Assembly (NCBI RefSeq): GCF_003006155.1
Contig: NZ_CP023559.1
Coordinates: 620,001-684,000 of the forward strand
Length of the DNA: 64,000 nt
Source: Salinicola tamaricis
GTDB lineage: Bacteria; Pseudomonadota; Gammaproteobacteria; Pseudomonadales; Halomonadaceae
Direction: 5' to 3'
Positions 48,503 to 56,896 of the stretch are shown piece by piece. Numbering within the stretch: the first letter of the stretch is position 1; every line of letters begins with the position of its first letter. Under the pieces are notes generated by a model. The model saw only the letters and a list, made by a program, of their open reading frames with translations. It had not been told where the DNA came from and searched no databases. The translations under genes were made by a program, and so were the position numbers.

Positions 48503-49885
48503 ATGACACTGGACACCGCCGCTGACATCGATCCGCGCAAGCTGCTCGACGAGGCCCCGATGGGCCGCGCCCAGATTCTGGCCGTGGCGACCACGGTCGC
48601 ACTCAATGCGCTGGATGGCTTCGACGTGCTGGCGATCAGTTTCGCCGCACCGGGTATCGTCGCCGAGTGGGGGATCAACCGCGCCGAGCTCGGCGTGGTG
48701 CTGGCAATGGAGCTGATCGGCATGGCACTGGGCTCGATCCTGCTCGGCGGGGTGACCGATCGTGTCGGCCGGCGCCCGGTCAACCTCGGCTGCCTGCTGC
48801 TGATGGCGCTCGGCATGCTGATGGCAGCGCGCGCCGGCAGCGTGGCGGAGCTGGGCGCCTGGCGCGTGCTCACCGGGGTCGGCATCGGCGGTATGCTCGC
48901 CTCGATCAACGCCACCGCCGCCGAGTACGCCAACCACAAGAGCCGCAACCTGTGCGTCTCGCTGATGGCGATCGGCTATCCACTGGGCGCCATCGTCGGC
49001 GGCACCATCGCCGCTCAGCTGCTGCGGCTGTTCGACTGGCGCGCGGTGTTCTACTTCGGCGCCCTGGTGACCGCACTGATGATCCCGCTCACCGCCTGGC
49101 TGCTGCGCGAGACCGTGCCCTATCTGTGCCAGCGCCGCCCCGCCGGGGCGCTCGACAAGATCAACCGCGAACTGCGTCGTCTCGGCCACGCCAAGGTGGC
49201 GCGGCTACCGGCACCGCCGGCCCGGAGCGGTGGCGACTCGCCGCTGGCGCTGTTCGGTCCCGGCTTGATCCGCGTCACCCTGCTGCTGACGCTGGCCTAC
49301 TTCATGCACATCGCCACCTTCTACTTCATCCTCAAGTGGGTGCCACAGATCGTCGTCGGCATGGGATTCGACCCCGCCAACGCCGCCGGCGTGCTGGTCT
49401 GGGCCAATATCGGCGGCGCCCTGGGCGGTGCCCTGCTGGGGCTGCTCGGGCGCCATCTGCCGATCCATCGCCTCACCATCGCCGCACTCTGCCTGTCGGT
49501 GATCATGGTGACACTGTTCGGCCACGGTGCCGACTCGCTGGCCGGCATCTCGCTGCTGGTCGCGGTGACCGGCTTCTGCACCAACGCCGGCGTGGTCGGC
49601 CTCTACGCGCTCTTCGCCCAGCGCTTCCCGACCGCCCAGCGCGCCTCGGGCACCGGCTTCGCGATCGGCGTCGGCCGCGGCGGTGCGGCGCTGTCGCCGA
49701 TCGTGGTCGGGGTGCTGTTCACCCTCGATCTCGACCTGCAGGCGGTGGCGATCGTCATGGCCCTGGGGGCCGCGATCGCCGCGGTGGCGGTGCTGCTGCT
49801 CGGCCCCGAGCCGGTTCAAACCGGGCGCGCCCAAGAAGAGAATACCTCTCACACCCGGCTCACCCCGGATAGCCAGAGCGGATAG
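48503..49885 (+). CDS. vanK: Aromatic acid:H+ symporter (AAHS-type MFS), vanillate uptake
   Basis: A 460-residue MFS protein with 12 helices. LDGFDVLAISFAAPGI in helix 1 carries the DGFD motif essential in PcaK/VanK/BenK transporters, and GGVTDRVGRRPV is the loop 2-3 motif. Its position as the last gene of the vanillate operon indicates uptake of vanillate or a related benzoate. AGGAGG precedes the start. The hydrophilic C-terminal tail (about 30 residues) is longer than usual. Repeat copy C begins 38 bases after the stop. Confidence 0.85.
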   Translation: MTLDTAADIDPRKLLDEAPMGRAQILAVATTVALNALDGFDVLAISFAAPGIVAEWGINRAELGVVLAMELIGMALGSILLGGVTDRVGRRPVNLGCLLLMALGMLMAARAGSVAELGAWRVLTGVGIGGMLASINATAAEYANHKSRNLCVSLMAIGYPLGAIVGGTIAAQLLRLFDWRAVFYFGALVTALMIPLTAWLLRETVPYLCQRRPAGALDKINRELRRLGHAKVARLPAPPARSGGDSPLALFGPGLIRVTLLLTLAYFMHIATFYFILKWVPQIVVGMGFDPANAAGVLVWANIGGALGGALLGLLGRHLPIHRLTIAALCLSVIMVTLFGHGADSLAGISLLVAVTGFCTNAGVVGLYALFAQRFPTAQRASGTGFAIGVGRGGAALSPIVVGVLFTLDLDLQAVAIVMALGAAIAAVAVLLLGPEPVQTGRAQEENTSHTRLTPDSQSG

Positions 49886-49922
49886 ACGGTGCCCCCGCCG
49901 CTGTCGTCCCGGATGCTCTTAC

Positions 49923-50067
49923 TAGGGTTTGAACGAAAAGTCAGCGAGCGAAGGCAAGACAAGGAAAAAATCGGCGAAGACGCGGAGTTTACGGGGTGTA
50001 AATGAGCATTTTGAGCCGATTTTTAACGCCGTATTGCCGAGCGCAGGTAGTTTTCGTACAAAGCCTA
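49923..50067 (+). repeat. Palindromic intergenic element, copy C
   Basis: A 145-bp copy with 17-bp ends (49923-49939 and 50051-50067; two mismatches). The inside carries GCAAGACAAGG, AAAAAATCGGCGAAGACGCG, GGTGTAAATGAGCATTTTGAGCCG and TTAACGCCGTATTGCCGAGCGCAGG, closely matching copy B. It lies between the convergent vanK and doeX genes. Confidence 0.75.
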
Positions 50068-50083
50068 ACGCCCAGACGCAGAA

Positions 50084-50103
50084 AACCCGGCATATGCCGG
50101 GTT
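50084..50103 (-). terminator. Intrinsic terminator of the doeA-doeB-doeX transcript
   Basis: AACCCGGCATATGCCGGGTT is a perfect 20-base palindrome. On the minus strand it is followed by further T residues (GGGTTTTC), giving a GC-rich stem plus T-tract 79 bases after the doeX stop. It could also stop read-through from vanK. Confidence 0.7.
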
Positions 50104-50181
50104 CTTCTGATGTGAACGACACACCTGGCAAGCCGGTGAGGGGGGGGCGGAGCTGGCATCCAAACCCAGGAAGCCTTCCCC

Positions 50182-50655
50182 TCAGCCCTCGGGGTCGGGC
50201 AGTGCCGGCGGCCCGTGGCGTTTGACCGTCTTGGTGACGATATAGGTGAAGTAGCGCTCGATGCCGAGATCCGACACCAGCCAGGCATCGATCAGCCGCT
50301 GGTAGGCGTCGATGCTCTCCAGCTCGATCTTGACCAGGTAATCCATGCCGCCGCCGATGGCGAAGCACTCGGCCACGGCGTCGCTCTCTTCGACCAGACG
50401 CTCGAAGCGCGCGAAGCTCTCGGCGTTGTGCTGCTTGAGCTCGATCTGGACCCACACCGGGGTCAGCTTGACCAGCACGTCGGTGTCGATCCGCGCACTG
50501 TAGCCGCGGATGACACCCGCCTTCTCGAGCCGCTTGACCCGTTCCCAGCAGGGGCTGACGGAGAGGTTGATCGCCTCCGCCAGGCGCGACTTGGTGATAC
50601 GCCCGTCGCGGCTCAGGATCGCCAGGATCTTGAGATCGTAGCGGTCGAGTCTCAT
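50182..50655 (-). CDS. doeX: Lrp/AsnC-family regulator DoeX
   Basis: A 157-residue Lrp/AsnC protein. The helix-turn-helix lies in the first 60 residues (ITKSRLAEAINLSVSPCWERVKRLEKAGVI), and the RAM ligand domain in the rest (GGGMDYLVKIELESIDAYQRL). In Halomonas elongata DoeX binds upstream of the ectoine degradation genes, and the same doeA-doeB-doeX order is seen here. Its start overlaps the doeB stop (ATGA). It is therefore coupled to the enzymes, with EnuR as a second, divergent regulator. Confidence 0.85.
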   Translation of the reverse strand: MRLDRYDLKILAILSRDGRITKSRLAEAINLSVSPCWERVKRLEKAGVIRGYSARIDTDVLVKLTPVWVQIELKQHNAESFARFERLVEESDAVAECFAIGGGMDYLVKIELESIDAYQRLIDAWLVSDLGIERYFTYIVTKTVKRHGPPALPDPEG

Positions 50656-51703
50656 TCGACCGGCTTCGGGGTCGAGAACGAATCTCTCTCCAACGACTGC
50701 ACCACCTCCGCGACCACCGCGATGGTGTCACCCATGCCGACCTTGGCCGGGAAGCGCGGGCGATCAGTACGCCATCGCGCTGGGCGCGATACTCGACCGG
50801 CTCGGCACCGGTACGGGTCATGTCATAGATTCGCGCCAGCACGTCGCCCTGCTTGACCATCTCCCCCAGCGACACCGTAAGCTCCAGCAGCCCGGCATGC
50901 TCGCTCTGCACATAGCAGCTGGCATTGGGCATATCGACGTAGATCATCGGCTCGTCGGCGGTTTCCAGCTCACCTTCGATCAAGCCGTAGTGGATCAGGA
51001 AGTTGCGCACGCCGCGCTCGCTGATGGCCAGGCTGGCCGGGGTCGAGGTGCCGCCGCCGCCGAGTTCGGTGGTGACGAAGGTCTTGCCTTGGGACTCCAC
51101 CGCGGTGTCGTAGAGCCGAGTGGCGTCGAGCTCGAACATCATCATCGCGTAGGGCGCGCCGAAGGCTACCGCACCGCCCAGGCTGGCACGCTCCTGCTCC
51201 AGATCGTCGAGGCGATGGGCGGCAGCGAAGGGCACGATATCCAGGGTGCGGCCACCGGAGTGCAGGTCGAGCGCGACGTCGCACATCGGCACCAGCACGC
51301 GGGTGAAGTAGTCGGCGATCTGGCTGGTCACGCTGCCGTCGGGGTCGCCGGGGAAGCTGCGGTTGAGGTTGCCACCGTCCAGCGGCGAGGTGCGCTTGCC
51401 GGCTTCCGCCGCCGGCACGTTCATCATCGGCACGATGATCACCCGCCCGTGCACATCACCCGCCTTCAGACTGTTGGCGAGTTTCATCAGTGCGGTGATG
51501 CCCTCGTACTCGTCACCATGGTTGCCGCCGGTGAGCAGCGCCGTCGGCCCTTCGCCGTTGGCGACCACGGTGATCGGGATCATCACCGCACCCCAGGCGG
51601 ACTCGTCCACCGAGATCGGCAGCTTGAGAAAACCGTGCTGCACGCCCTGGGCGTCGAAGTCGACGCTGGCGCTGATCGGACTGGGACGCAGGGATGCGGG
51701 CAT
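50652..51703 (-). CDS. doeB: N-alpha-acetyl-diaminobutyrate deacetylase DoeB (one frameshift)
   Basis: A zinc deacetylase of about 350 residues in the succinylglutamate desuccinylase/aspartoacylase family. Zinc ligands: His62 and Glu65 in GGNHGDEYEG, and the His in DLHSGGRTL. The catalytic Glu region is TTELGGGGTSTP. Near 50757 one base is missing. Corrected, the end reads RRFPAKVGMGDTIAVVAEVVQSLE. It removes acetate from N-alpha-acetyl-diaminobutyrate made by DoeA. GAGGAG precedes ATG 51703. Second gene of the doeABX transcript. Confidence 0.88.
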
Positions 51704-51790
51704 GCTAACTCTCCTCACTGAAACGGGTGGCGCGTCCTCGGCGCCTGGCCGCTGAACGCATCCTTGAAAGATGACATTTCGCACAGAACC

Positions 51791-53062
51791 TCAGACCGCG
51801 TCGACACGCCCCTGGTTGACGAAACGCTGCCGAAGACAAGCGGTTCGGCGAAAGATCGGCGCGTATTTGACGAACAGCTGTCGCGGAAACTCGCACAGCG
51901 GCTCGGCGCCCTTCTCGGTGATCAGGATACTCTCGGTGATCTCCAGGCCCCAGTCGTCCATCCACATGCCCGGCATGAAGTGGAACGTCATGCCCGGCTC
52001 GAGGATCGTCTCGTCGGAGGGGCGCAGGCTCATGGTGCGCTCGCCCCAGTCCGGCGGATAGCTGATGCCGATGGGATAGCCACAGCGCGCGCCGCCGCGG
52101 TCGAAGCCGTACTTGTCCATCGCCGCGCCCAGCGCCAGCGCAATGTCGGCACAGCGATTGCCGGGCTTAGCCACGGCGAGGCCGTTCTCGATCCCCTCGA
52201 GCAGCGCCGACTCGCCGCGCAGGAACTCCTTGGGCGGCGTGCCCAGGAAGACCGTCCGCGACAGCGGCGCGTGGTAGCGTTTGTAGCAGCCGGCAATCTC
52301 GAAGAAGGTGCCCTCACCGCGGCGGAAGGGGGTGTCGTCCCAGGTCAGGTGAGGTGCGGCGGCGTCGCTGCCGGTGGGCAGCAGCGGCACGATGGCAGGA
52401 TAGTCGCCGCCATGCACCACGCCGTTGGGGTCGGTCCAGCCCTCGGTGCCGACGCGGTAGATCTCGGAGACCAACTTGCTCTTGGCCAGGCCCGGCTCGA
52501 TCATCTCCAGGATGCGCGAGTGCATGCCCTCGACGATGCGTGCCGCCACGCGCATGTAGGCGACCTCCTGCGGCGACTTGATCGCACGACACCAGTTGAC
52601 CAGTGCAGTGGCATCGCTCAGTTGGGCGTGGGGCAGCTCCTTGACCAGGCTGGTGTAAGCCCGCGCCGAGAAGTAGTAGTTGTCCATCTCCAGGCCGATG
52701 CTGCCGGTATGCCAGCCATACTCCGGCAGTACCGACTGGGCCAGGTATTCCATCGGATGCATGTCCGGGTTCTGCACGTAGTAATCGGGGTAGTAGCGCA
52801 CCCGCTCCTCGTGCATCCAGCAGGTACGCCAGGCGCCATTGGCATCCTGACGCCGGCCGTACCACACCGGCTCCCCTTCCAGTCCCACCAGCACGCACTG
52901 ATGGACATAGAACGACCAGCCGTCGTAGCCGGTCAGCCAGGCCATGTTGGAGGGGTCGCTGACGATCAGCACATCGAGGCCACGGTTGGCCATCGACACG
53001 CGCACCTTGTGCAAACGGCTGGCGTACTCTTCACGCGAAAAAGGCAGGGAAACCTGGAACAT
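51791..53062 (-). CDS. doeA: Ectoine hydrolase DoeA (M24 pita-bread family)
   Basis: A 423-residue M24-type enzyme. DPSNMAWLTGYDGWSFYVHQ at the N-terminus and FFEIAGCYKRYHAPLSRTVFLG plus GYPIGISYPPDW in the catalytic domain are characteristic of ectoine hydrolase rather than of Xaa-Pro peptidase. It opens the ectoine ring to N-acetyl-diaminobutyrate. About 20 residues at the end (after LCEFPRQLFVK) are unusual and may come from an indel at the 3' end. First gene of doeA-doeB-doeX, divergent from enuR across 199 bases. Confidence 0.9.
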   Translation of the reverse strand: MFQVSLPFSREEYASRLHKVRVSMANRGLDVLIVSDPSNMAWLTGYDGWSFYVHQCVLVGLEGEPVWYGRRQDANGAWRTCWMHEERVRYYPDYYVQNPDMHPMEYLAQSVLPEYGWHTGSIGLEMDNYYFSARAYTSLVKELPHAQLSDATALVNWCRAIKSPQEVAYMRVAARIVEGMHSRILEMIEPGLAKSKLVSEIYRVGTEGWTDPNGVVHGGDYPAIVPLLPTGSDAAAPHLTWDDTPFRRGEGTFFEIAGCYKRYHAPLSRTVFLGTPPKEFLRGESALLEGIENGLAVAKPGNRCADIALALGAAMDKYGFDRGGARCGYPIGISYPPDWGERTMSLRPSDETILEPGMTFHFMPGMWMDDWGLEITESILITEKGAEPLCEFPRQLFVKYAPIFRRTACLRQRFVNQGRVDAV

Positions 53063-53156
53063 GGAGCCACTCGACTAACGGGACCGAATTATCAGGACGC
53101 AGGCTGCCAGCGCGCCGAGCACCGGCCTGTCCTACCGCTTGCCGACCGGATGTGAA

Positions 53157-53269
53157 ATTGTCATGATCGATTCTTGTAAAAATCAGGACAATTAGCGGTC
53201 AATGCATCAAGGGCGATAGTAGCATCGTCGCGCGTCCTGGCGTCAAAGGCTTTATTGCATCATGACAAT
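53157..53269. promoter_or_regulatory. Three ATTGTC(A/C)TGAT boxes in the doeA/enuR region
   Basis: Boxes: 53157-53167 (+, ATTGTCATGAT), 53182-53192 (-, ATTGTCCTGAT) and 53259-53269 (-, ATTGTCATGAT). The third overlaps the enuR start codon. MocR regulators such as EnuR bind repeated short boxes in the intergenic region with the controlled operon, and this geometry fits autorepression plus control of doeA. A fourth similar box is at 54937-54945. Confidence 0.5.
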
Positions 53270-54665
53270 CGACCTCACACCCTATCTATCGACCCAGGGG
53301 CCGAAGTACCTCGCAATTGCCCGCGCACTGGCCGAGGCGCTGCGCCACGGCGCCATTTCGCCGGGTATGCGACTCCCCACCCACCGCGAACTGGCGGAGA
53401 CCCTGGGTGTCAGCGTGCAGACCGTGTCACGGGCCTACGAGCAGGCGGAGAAGAGTGGCCTGGTGCAGGCCCGGGTCGGCAGCGGTACCTGGATCCGCGA
53501 TACCGAGGGCGATACCGAAAACGAGTTTCTGCGCGCGCCGGCCACCCTCGCCGACGACAGCCTGATCGATCTCTCGATCGCCCATCCGGTGTGTCTGCCA
53601 TCTCACCATCTGCGCTTCCGCGAAGCCCTGGCGGAGCTTGCGCGTACCGCCCACGCCGACGTGATCGGCGCCTGCCGTCCGATCGCCGGCTTGATCCACC
53701 AGCGCGAACGCGCCGATGCCTGGCTCCGCGAGCGCCTAGGGGTGCCCGGCGAGGTAGAGGAGCGGCTGCTCTGCAATGGTGCCGCCCACGGCCTGATGCT
53801 GGCGATCGCCACCGTGGTCCAGCACGGTGACGTGGTGCTCACCGAGTCGCTCACCGACCACGGCCTGATCTCGCTGGCGCGCACCCTCGGTTTCCAGCTA
53901 CGTGGGGTCGCCATCGACCGCCAGGGCGTGATACCCGAAGCCCTGGAAGCGGCCATCGTGCGCCACCGCCCGCGGGCGGTATGCCTCACCCCGACCCAGC
54001 TCAACCCGACCGGTGCGACCATGGAGAACGCCCGGCGCGACGCCGTCGCCCGGGTGCTCGAACGCCACGGTGTGGCTGATCGAGGACGACGTCCATGCCC
54101 TGCTCGAACCGCCGGGACTGACCCCGCTCACCGCGCGCCTGCCGCTGCAGAGCTTCCATGTCACCAGCCTGACCAAGGCCACCGTACCCGGACTGCGCGC
54201 CGGCTATCTCAGCGTGCCCCGCGGGCAGATGCACCACACCCTGCCGCGCCTGCGCGCCACCAGTTGGATGGCGACGCCGCTGGTGTTCGAGCTGGCCGAC
54301 TACTGGCTCGCCAACGGCATGATCGATACGCTCGCGCATGAACAGCGCCAACTGCTTGCCGAACGCCAATCACTGACCGCTCGCCGCCTGGCCGGCCACG
54401 CCATCGATGCACGACCCAGCAGCCTGCACGCCTGGATCGCGCTGCCGTCACCGTGGCGCGCCGAGGAGCTCAAGCAGCAGGCGCGCCAGGAGGGCGTGGC
54501 GATCACCACCGCGCAGCCGTTTTTGGTCGCGCAGACACCGGCGCCGCAGCGCGTGCGTCTCAGCCTGGGCGCCGAGAGCGACCTGGGGCGGCTCGCCCAC
54601 GCCCTCGACATACTCGCCCGGCTGATCGGCGAAGCGCGCCACCGATGCTGGAAATCGTCTACTGA
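53262..54665 (+). CDS. enuR: MocR-type (GntR plus aminotransferase) ectoine regulator EnuR (frameshifts)
   Basis: About 467 residues. An N-terminal GntR winged helix (LPTHRELAETLGVSVQTVSRAYEQAEKSGL) is fused to a type I aminotransferase-like domain, with the PLP lysine in SLTKATVPGLRAGYL and CLTPTQLNPTGATM. Breaks lie near 54066 and 54640. The corrected C-terminus is PPMLEIVY, ending at 54665. EnuR binds PLP and ectoine breakdown products and represses ectoine genes until they are available. Divergent from doeA. Confidence 0.82.
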
Positions 54666-55115
54666 ACCGGTTGCCGGTCGGCCTCATCCTCGGGGGCTTT
54701 CCGATTGCCGGAATCGAGACATTGACGATCTTGATGATGCTGACTTTATGATGTAACGGATCGTTTCCTCTGCCGCCTGCGCAGCGCCGCGCGACAGGCT
54801 TCCTGGGGCTGACTGACCTTCAGCGAAGCCTGTGCGCTAATCACCGGACGCGTCAGCGTGATCGGCTGACTCGGCACACAAGCCTGGACGCTTGGGCTTT
54901 TCATGGGAGTGAATTTTCTCAGTAACCAACTGTCACATTGTCATGTTCGGCCGGGCAACCGATACCGCGACTTTAAGTGAGCGATATGGCGTCGGCGATG
55001 TGAAGTCAAGACATGCGCAGACGCCCAATGCCATGTAGGGAGACCGAGCTTTCCACTGTTGCGGCTGACACTATCGGGATCTGGCTGATATGCCGGGGCT
55101 CGAAGGAGGAAGATA
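54666..55115 (+). other. Intergenic leader of the MFS gene with a fourth EnuR-like box
   Basis: About 450 bases with no recognisable gene and a lower GC content than the surroundings. ATTGTCATG at 54937-54945 repeats the core of the enuR boxes, 171 bases upstream of the next gene's start. GGAGGAAG precedes that start. Confidence 0.45.
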
Positions 55116-56414
55116 ATGAAGACATCCACTCAACACGCCTCCTTATCACGCGGCGCGTCACACTTTCGCTGGGTCATCGTTGCGATGCTCGCCGCGATTA
55201 TCCTCATCAACTATATCGATCGCTCGGCAATCTCCTACGCCATCGGACCGATGTCGAAGGAACTGAACCTCAGCGATGCCCAGCAGGGCATGATTCTCGG
55301 CGCCTTCGGGATAGGCTATGCCGTCACAACCCTCTTGGGCGGCATTCTGGTCGACCGGTTCGGTGCGCGCATCGTTCTGGCGGTCTCGGTTGTCGCCTGG
55401 GCGGTGGCAACCGCCCTGGTCGGCATGGCCAGCAGTTTTCTTCTCATTCTTGTCGCGCGCGCCGCGCTCGGCCTGGCCGAAGGGCCGATGTTTCCCGGCC
55501 AAACCGGCGCCATTACACACTGGCTATCGGGACGGGAGCGGGGGCGCGCCCTCGGCTATTCGCTGGTCGCGGTGCCTGTCTCGTTGGCGATCGGCGCGCC
55601 GGTCGTCTCCTATCTCACCGCGATCACGGGCTGGCGCGAAATGTTCATCCTGCTCGGCGCCGTCAGCCTCCTGTGGATGCCGTTGTGGTGGGTGCTGTTT
55701 CGCAATCGTCCCCAGGACAGCAGCCGGGTGAATGCCGCCGAAATCGCCGTCATCGCAGACCAGCCAACGCCTACGCCAGACGCGCATTCCACCGATGCGC
55801 CGCGCGAACGCACGAGCTGGGCAGACTTATTGACCAACGGCACGCTCATGGCGAACAACTGGGCGTTCTTCGTGTTCGGCTACTTCCTGTTCTTCTTCAT
55901 GACCTGGCTGCCGGGGTATCTGGAACGCACCTTCGAACTATCGATCACCAGCGTCGGATGGTTCTCTGTCGCCCCCTGGCTTGCCGCTGCCTTGGCCTTG
56001 ATCCTGCTCAGCAACTTGTCGGATATGCTCTTGCGGCGCACCGGCAAGCTACGCATTGCCCGAAGCTATCTGATTGCCGCCACCCAAGGTCTGGCAGCGC
56101 TGATGATCCTGCCGGTCGCCTTCACTGACAATCTGACGCTTGCGCTGATCCTGATCACTATTGCCGTCGCTGCCTCCATGGGCGCGAACGCGGCATTCTA
56201 CGCCGTCAATATCGACGTCACCCGCGATCGTTCCGCCACGGCGCTCGGCATCATGGATTTCGGCTTCGCGATCTCGGGTTTTCTGGCTCCGGCCCTGACC
56301 GGCTGGATCGTGGGGCAAAGCGGCGGCTTCACCGAGGCATTCATGCTGATGTCGGCCCTGGCGGCCTCTTCTGTGGTCATCACCCTCGTCTTTCATCGCC
56401 CAGACAAGGCATAG
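55116..56414 (+). CDS. MFS anion:cation symporter-type transporter (GudP/ExuT-like)
   Basis: A 432-residue protein with 12 helices: NYIDRSAISYAIGPMSKELNL in helix 1 and GFGIGYAVTTLLGGILVDRFGAR-type loop 2-3 motifs (read here as FGIGYAVTTLLGG and DRFGAR) place it in the ACS branch that carries organic acids and sugar acids. The central loop spans about residues 205-235. Base composition is less GC-rich than its neighbours, suggesting separate acquisition. It may be tied to ectoine or hydroxy acid use: a box like those at enuR lies upstream and ghrA follows. A decayed piece of a paralogue lies downstream. Confidence 0.82.
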   Translation: MKTSTQHASLSRGASHFRWVIVAMLAAIILINYIDRSAISYAIGPMSKELNLSDAQQGMILGAFGIGYAVTTLLGGILVDRFGARIVLAVSVVAWAVATALVGMASSFLLILVARAALGLAEGPMFPGQTGAITHWLSGRERGRALGYSLVAVPVSLAIGAPVVSYLTAITGWREMFILLGAVSLLWMPLWWVLFRNRPQDSSRVNAAEIAVIADQPTPTPDAHSTDAPRERTSWADLLTNGTLMANNWAFFVFGYFLFFFMTWLPGYLERTFELSITSVGWFSVAPWLAAALALILLSNLSDMLLRRTGKLRIARSYLIAATQGLAALMILPVAFTDNLTLALILITIAVAASMGANAAFYAVNIDVTRDRSATALGIMDFGFAISGFLAPALTGWIVGQSGGFTEAFMLMSALAASSVVITLVFHRPDKA

Positions 56415-56472
56415 GGTATAGGGTATAGGGTGGGTAAAGACACACCCCACGCCCGTCATCGGGCGCGGGGTG
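56411..56472. repeat. ATAGGGT triplet repeat and hairpin after the MFS gene
   Basis: ATAGGGT is repeated three times head to tail (56411-56431), overlapping the stop codon. A strong hairpin CACCCCACGCCC-GTCATC-GGGCGCGGGGTG (56443-56472, one mismatch) follows. The hairpin could end transcription, though no T-tract follows. Confidence 0.5.
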
Positions 56473-56650
56473 AGAGGGGAAATATCAGGTCAACATGAGC
56501 TGAAAAGGTGACGACTATCGGAGTGCCGCTGAACGATCGGCCAACTGTAAACATCGGCTGCTGTCTGGGGCGCTGACACTTACCCAACCTATCACGCCGC
56601 TGGACGAGCTCTTTTGCAGCGTCGCTGTCGGGCGTTGCCTGTGCAAGGTG

Positions 56651-56860
56651 CGCGAACTCACAGGCTGGGCAAGAGAATGACGAACGGCACGCTTCAGGCA
56701 GACTACTGGGCATGCTTCATGTTCGGATACTTTTTGTTTTTCTTCATGAAATGAGTGCCAGATTATCTGGGGCACGCCTCCAAGCTGCCGATCACCCGCG
56801 TCGAAAGGTTTTCCATCGTACCCAGGCTTCTTGCTACCGCCGCGGCACGGCTCCTGCCCG
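56651..56860 (+). pseudogene. Decayed fragment of a second ACS-type MFS gene
   Basis: Translated across one frameshift (about 56676), RELTGWARE then TNGTLQADYWACFMFGYF, LFFFMK-stop-VPDYL and LPITRVERFSIVPRLLATAAA matches the neighbouring MFS protein around residues 230-290 (RERTSWADLLTNGTLMANNW, FFVFGYFLFFFMTWLPGYL, LSITSVGWFSVAPWLAAAL). An in-frame TGA (56752-56754) replaces the conserved Trp. Flanking sequence shows no further similarity. This is a genuine relic of a related but not identical gene, not a recent duplication, because about half of the residues differ. Confidence 0.7.
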
Positions 56861-56896
56861 GCGACCTATGTCTACCCACTGCGCCCAGGAGGCAAC

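Noticed and set aside
49929..50225. Open frames on both strands across repeat copies B and C
   Set aside because: The translations are alike only because the DNA repeat is alike. The frames run through hairpin arms and lack family similarity.
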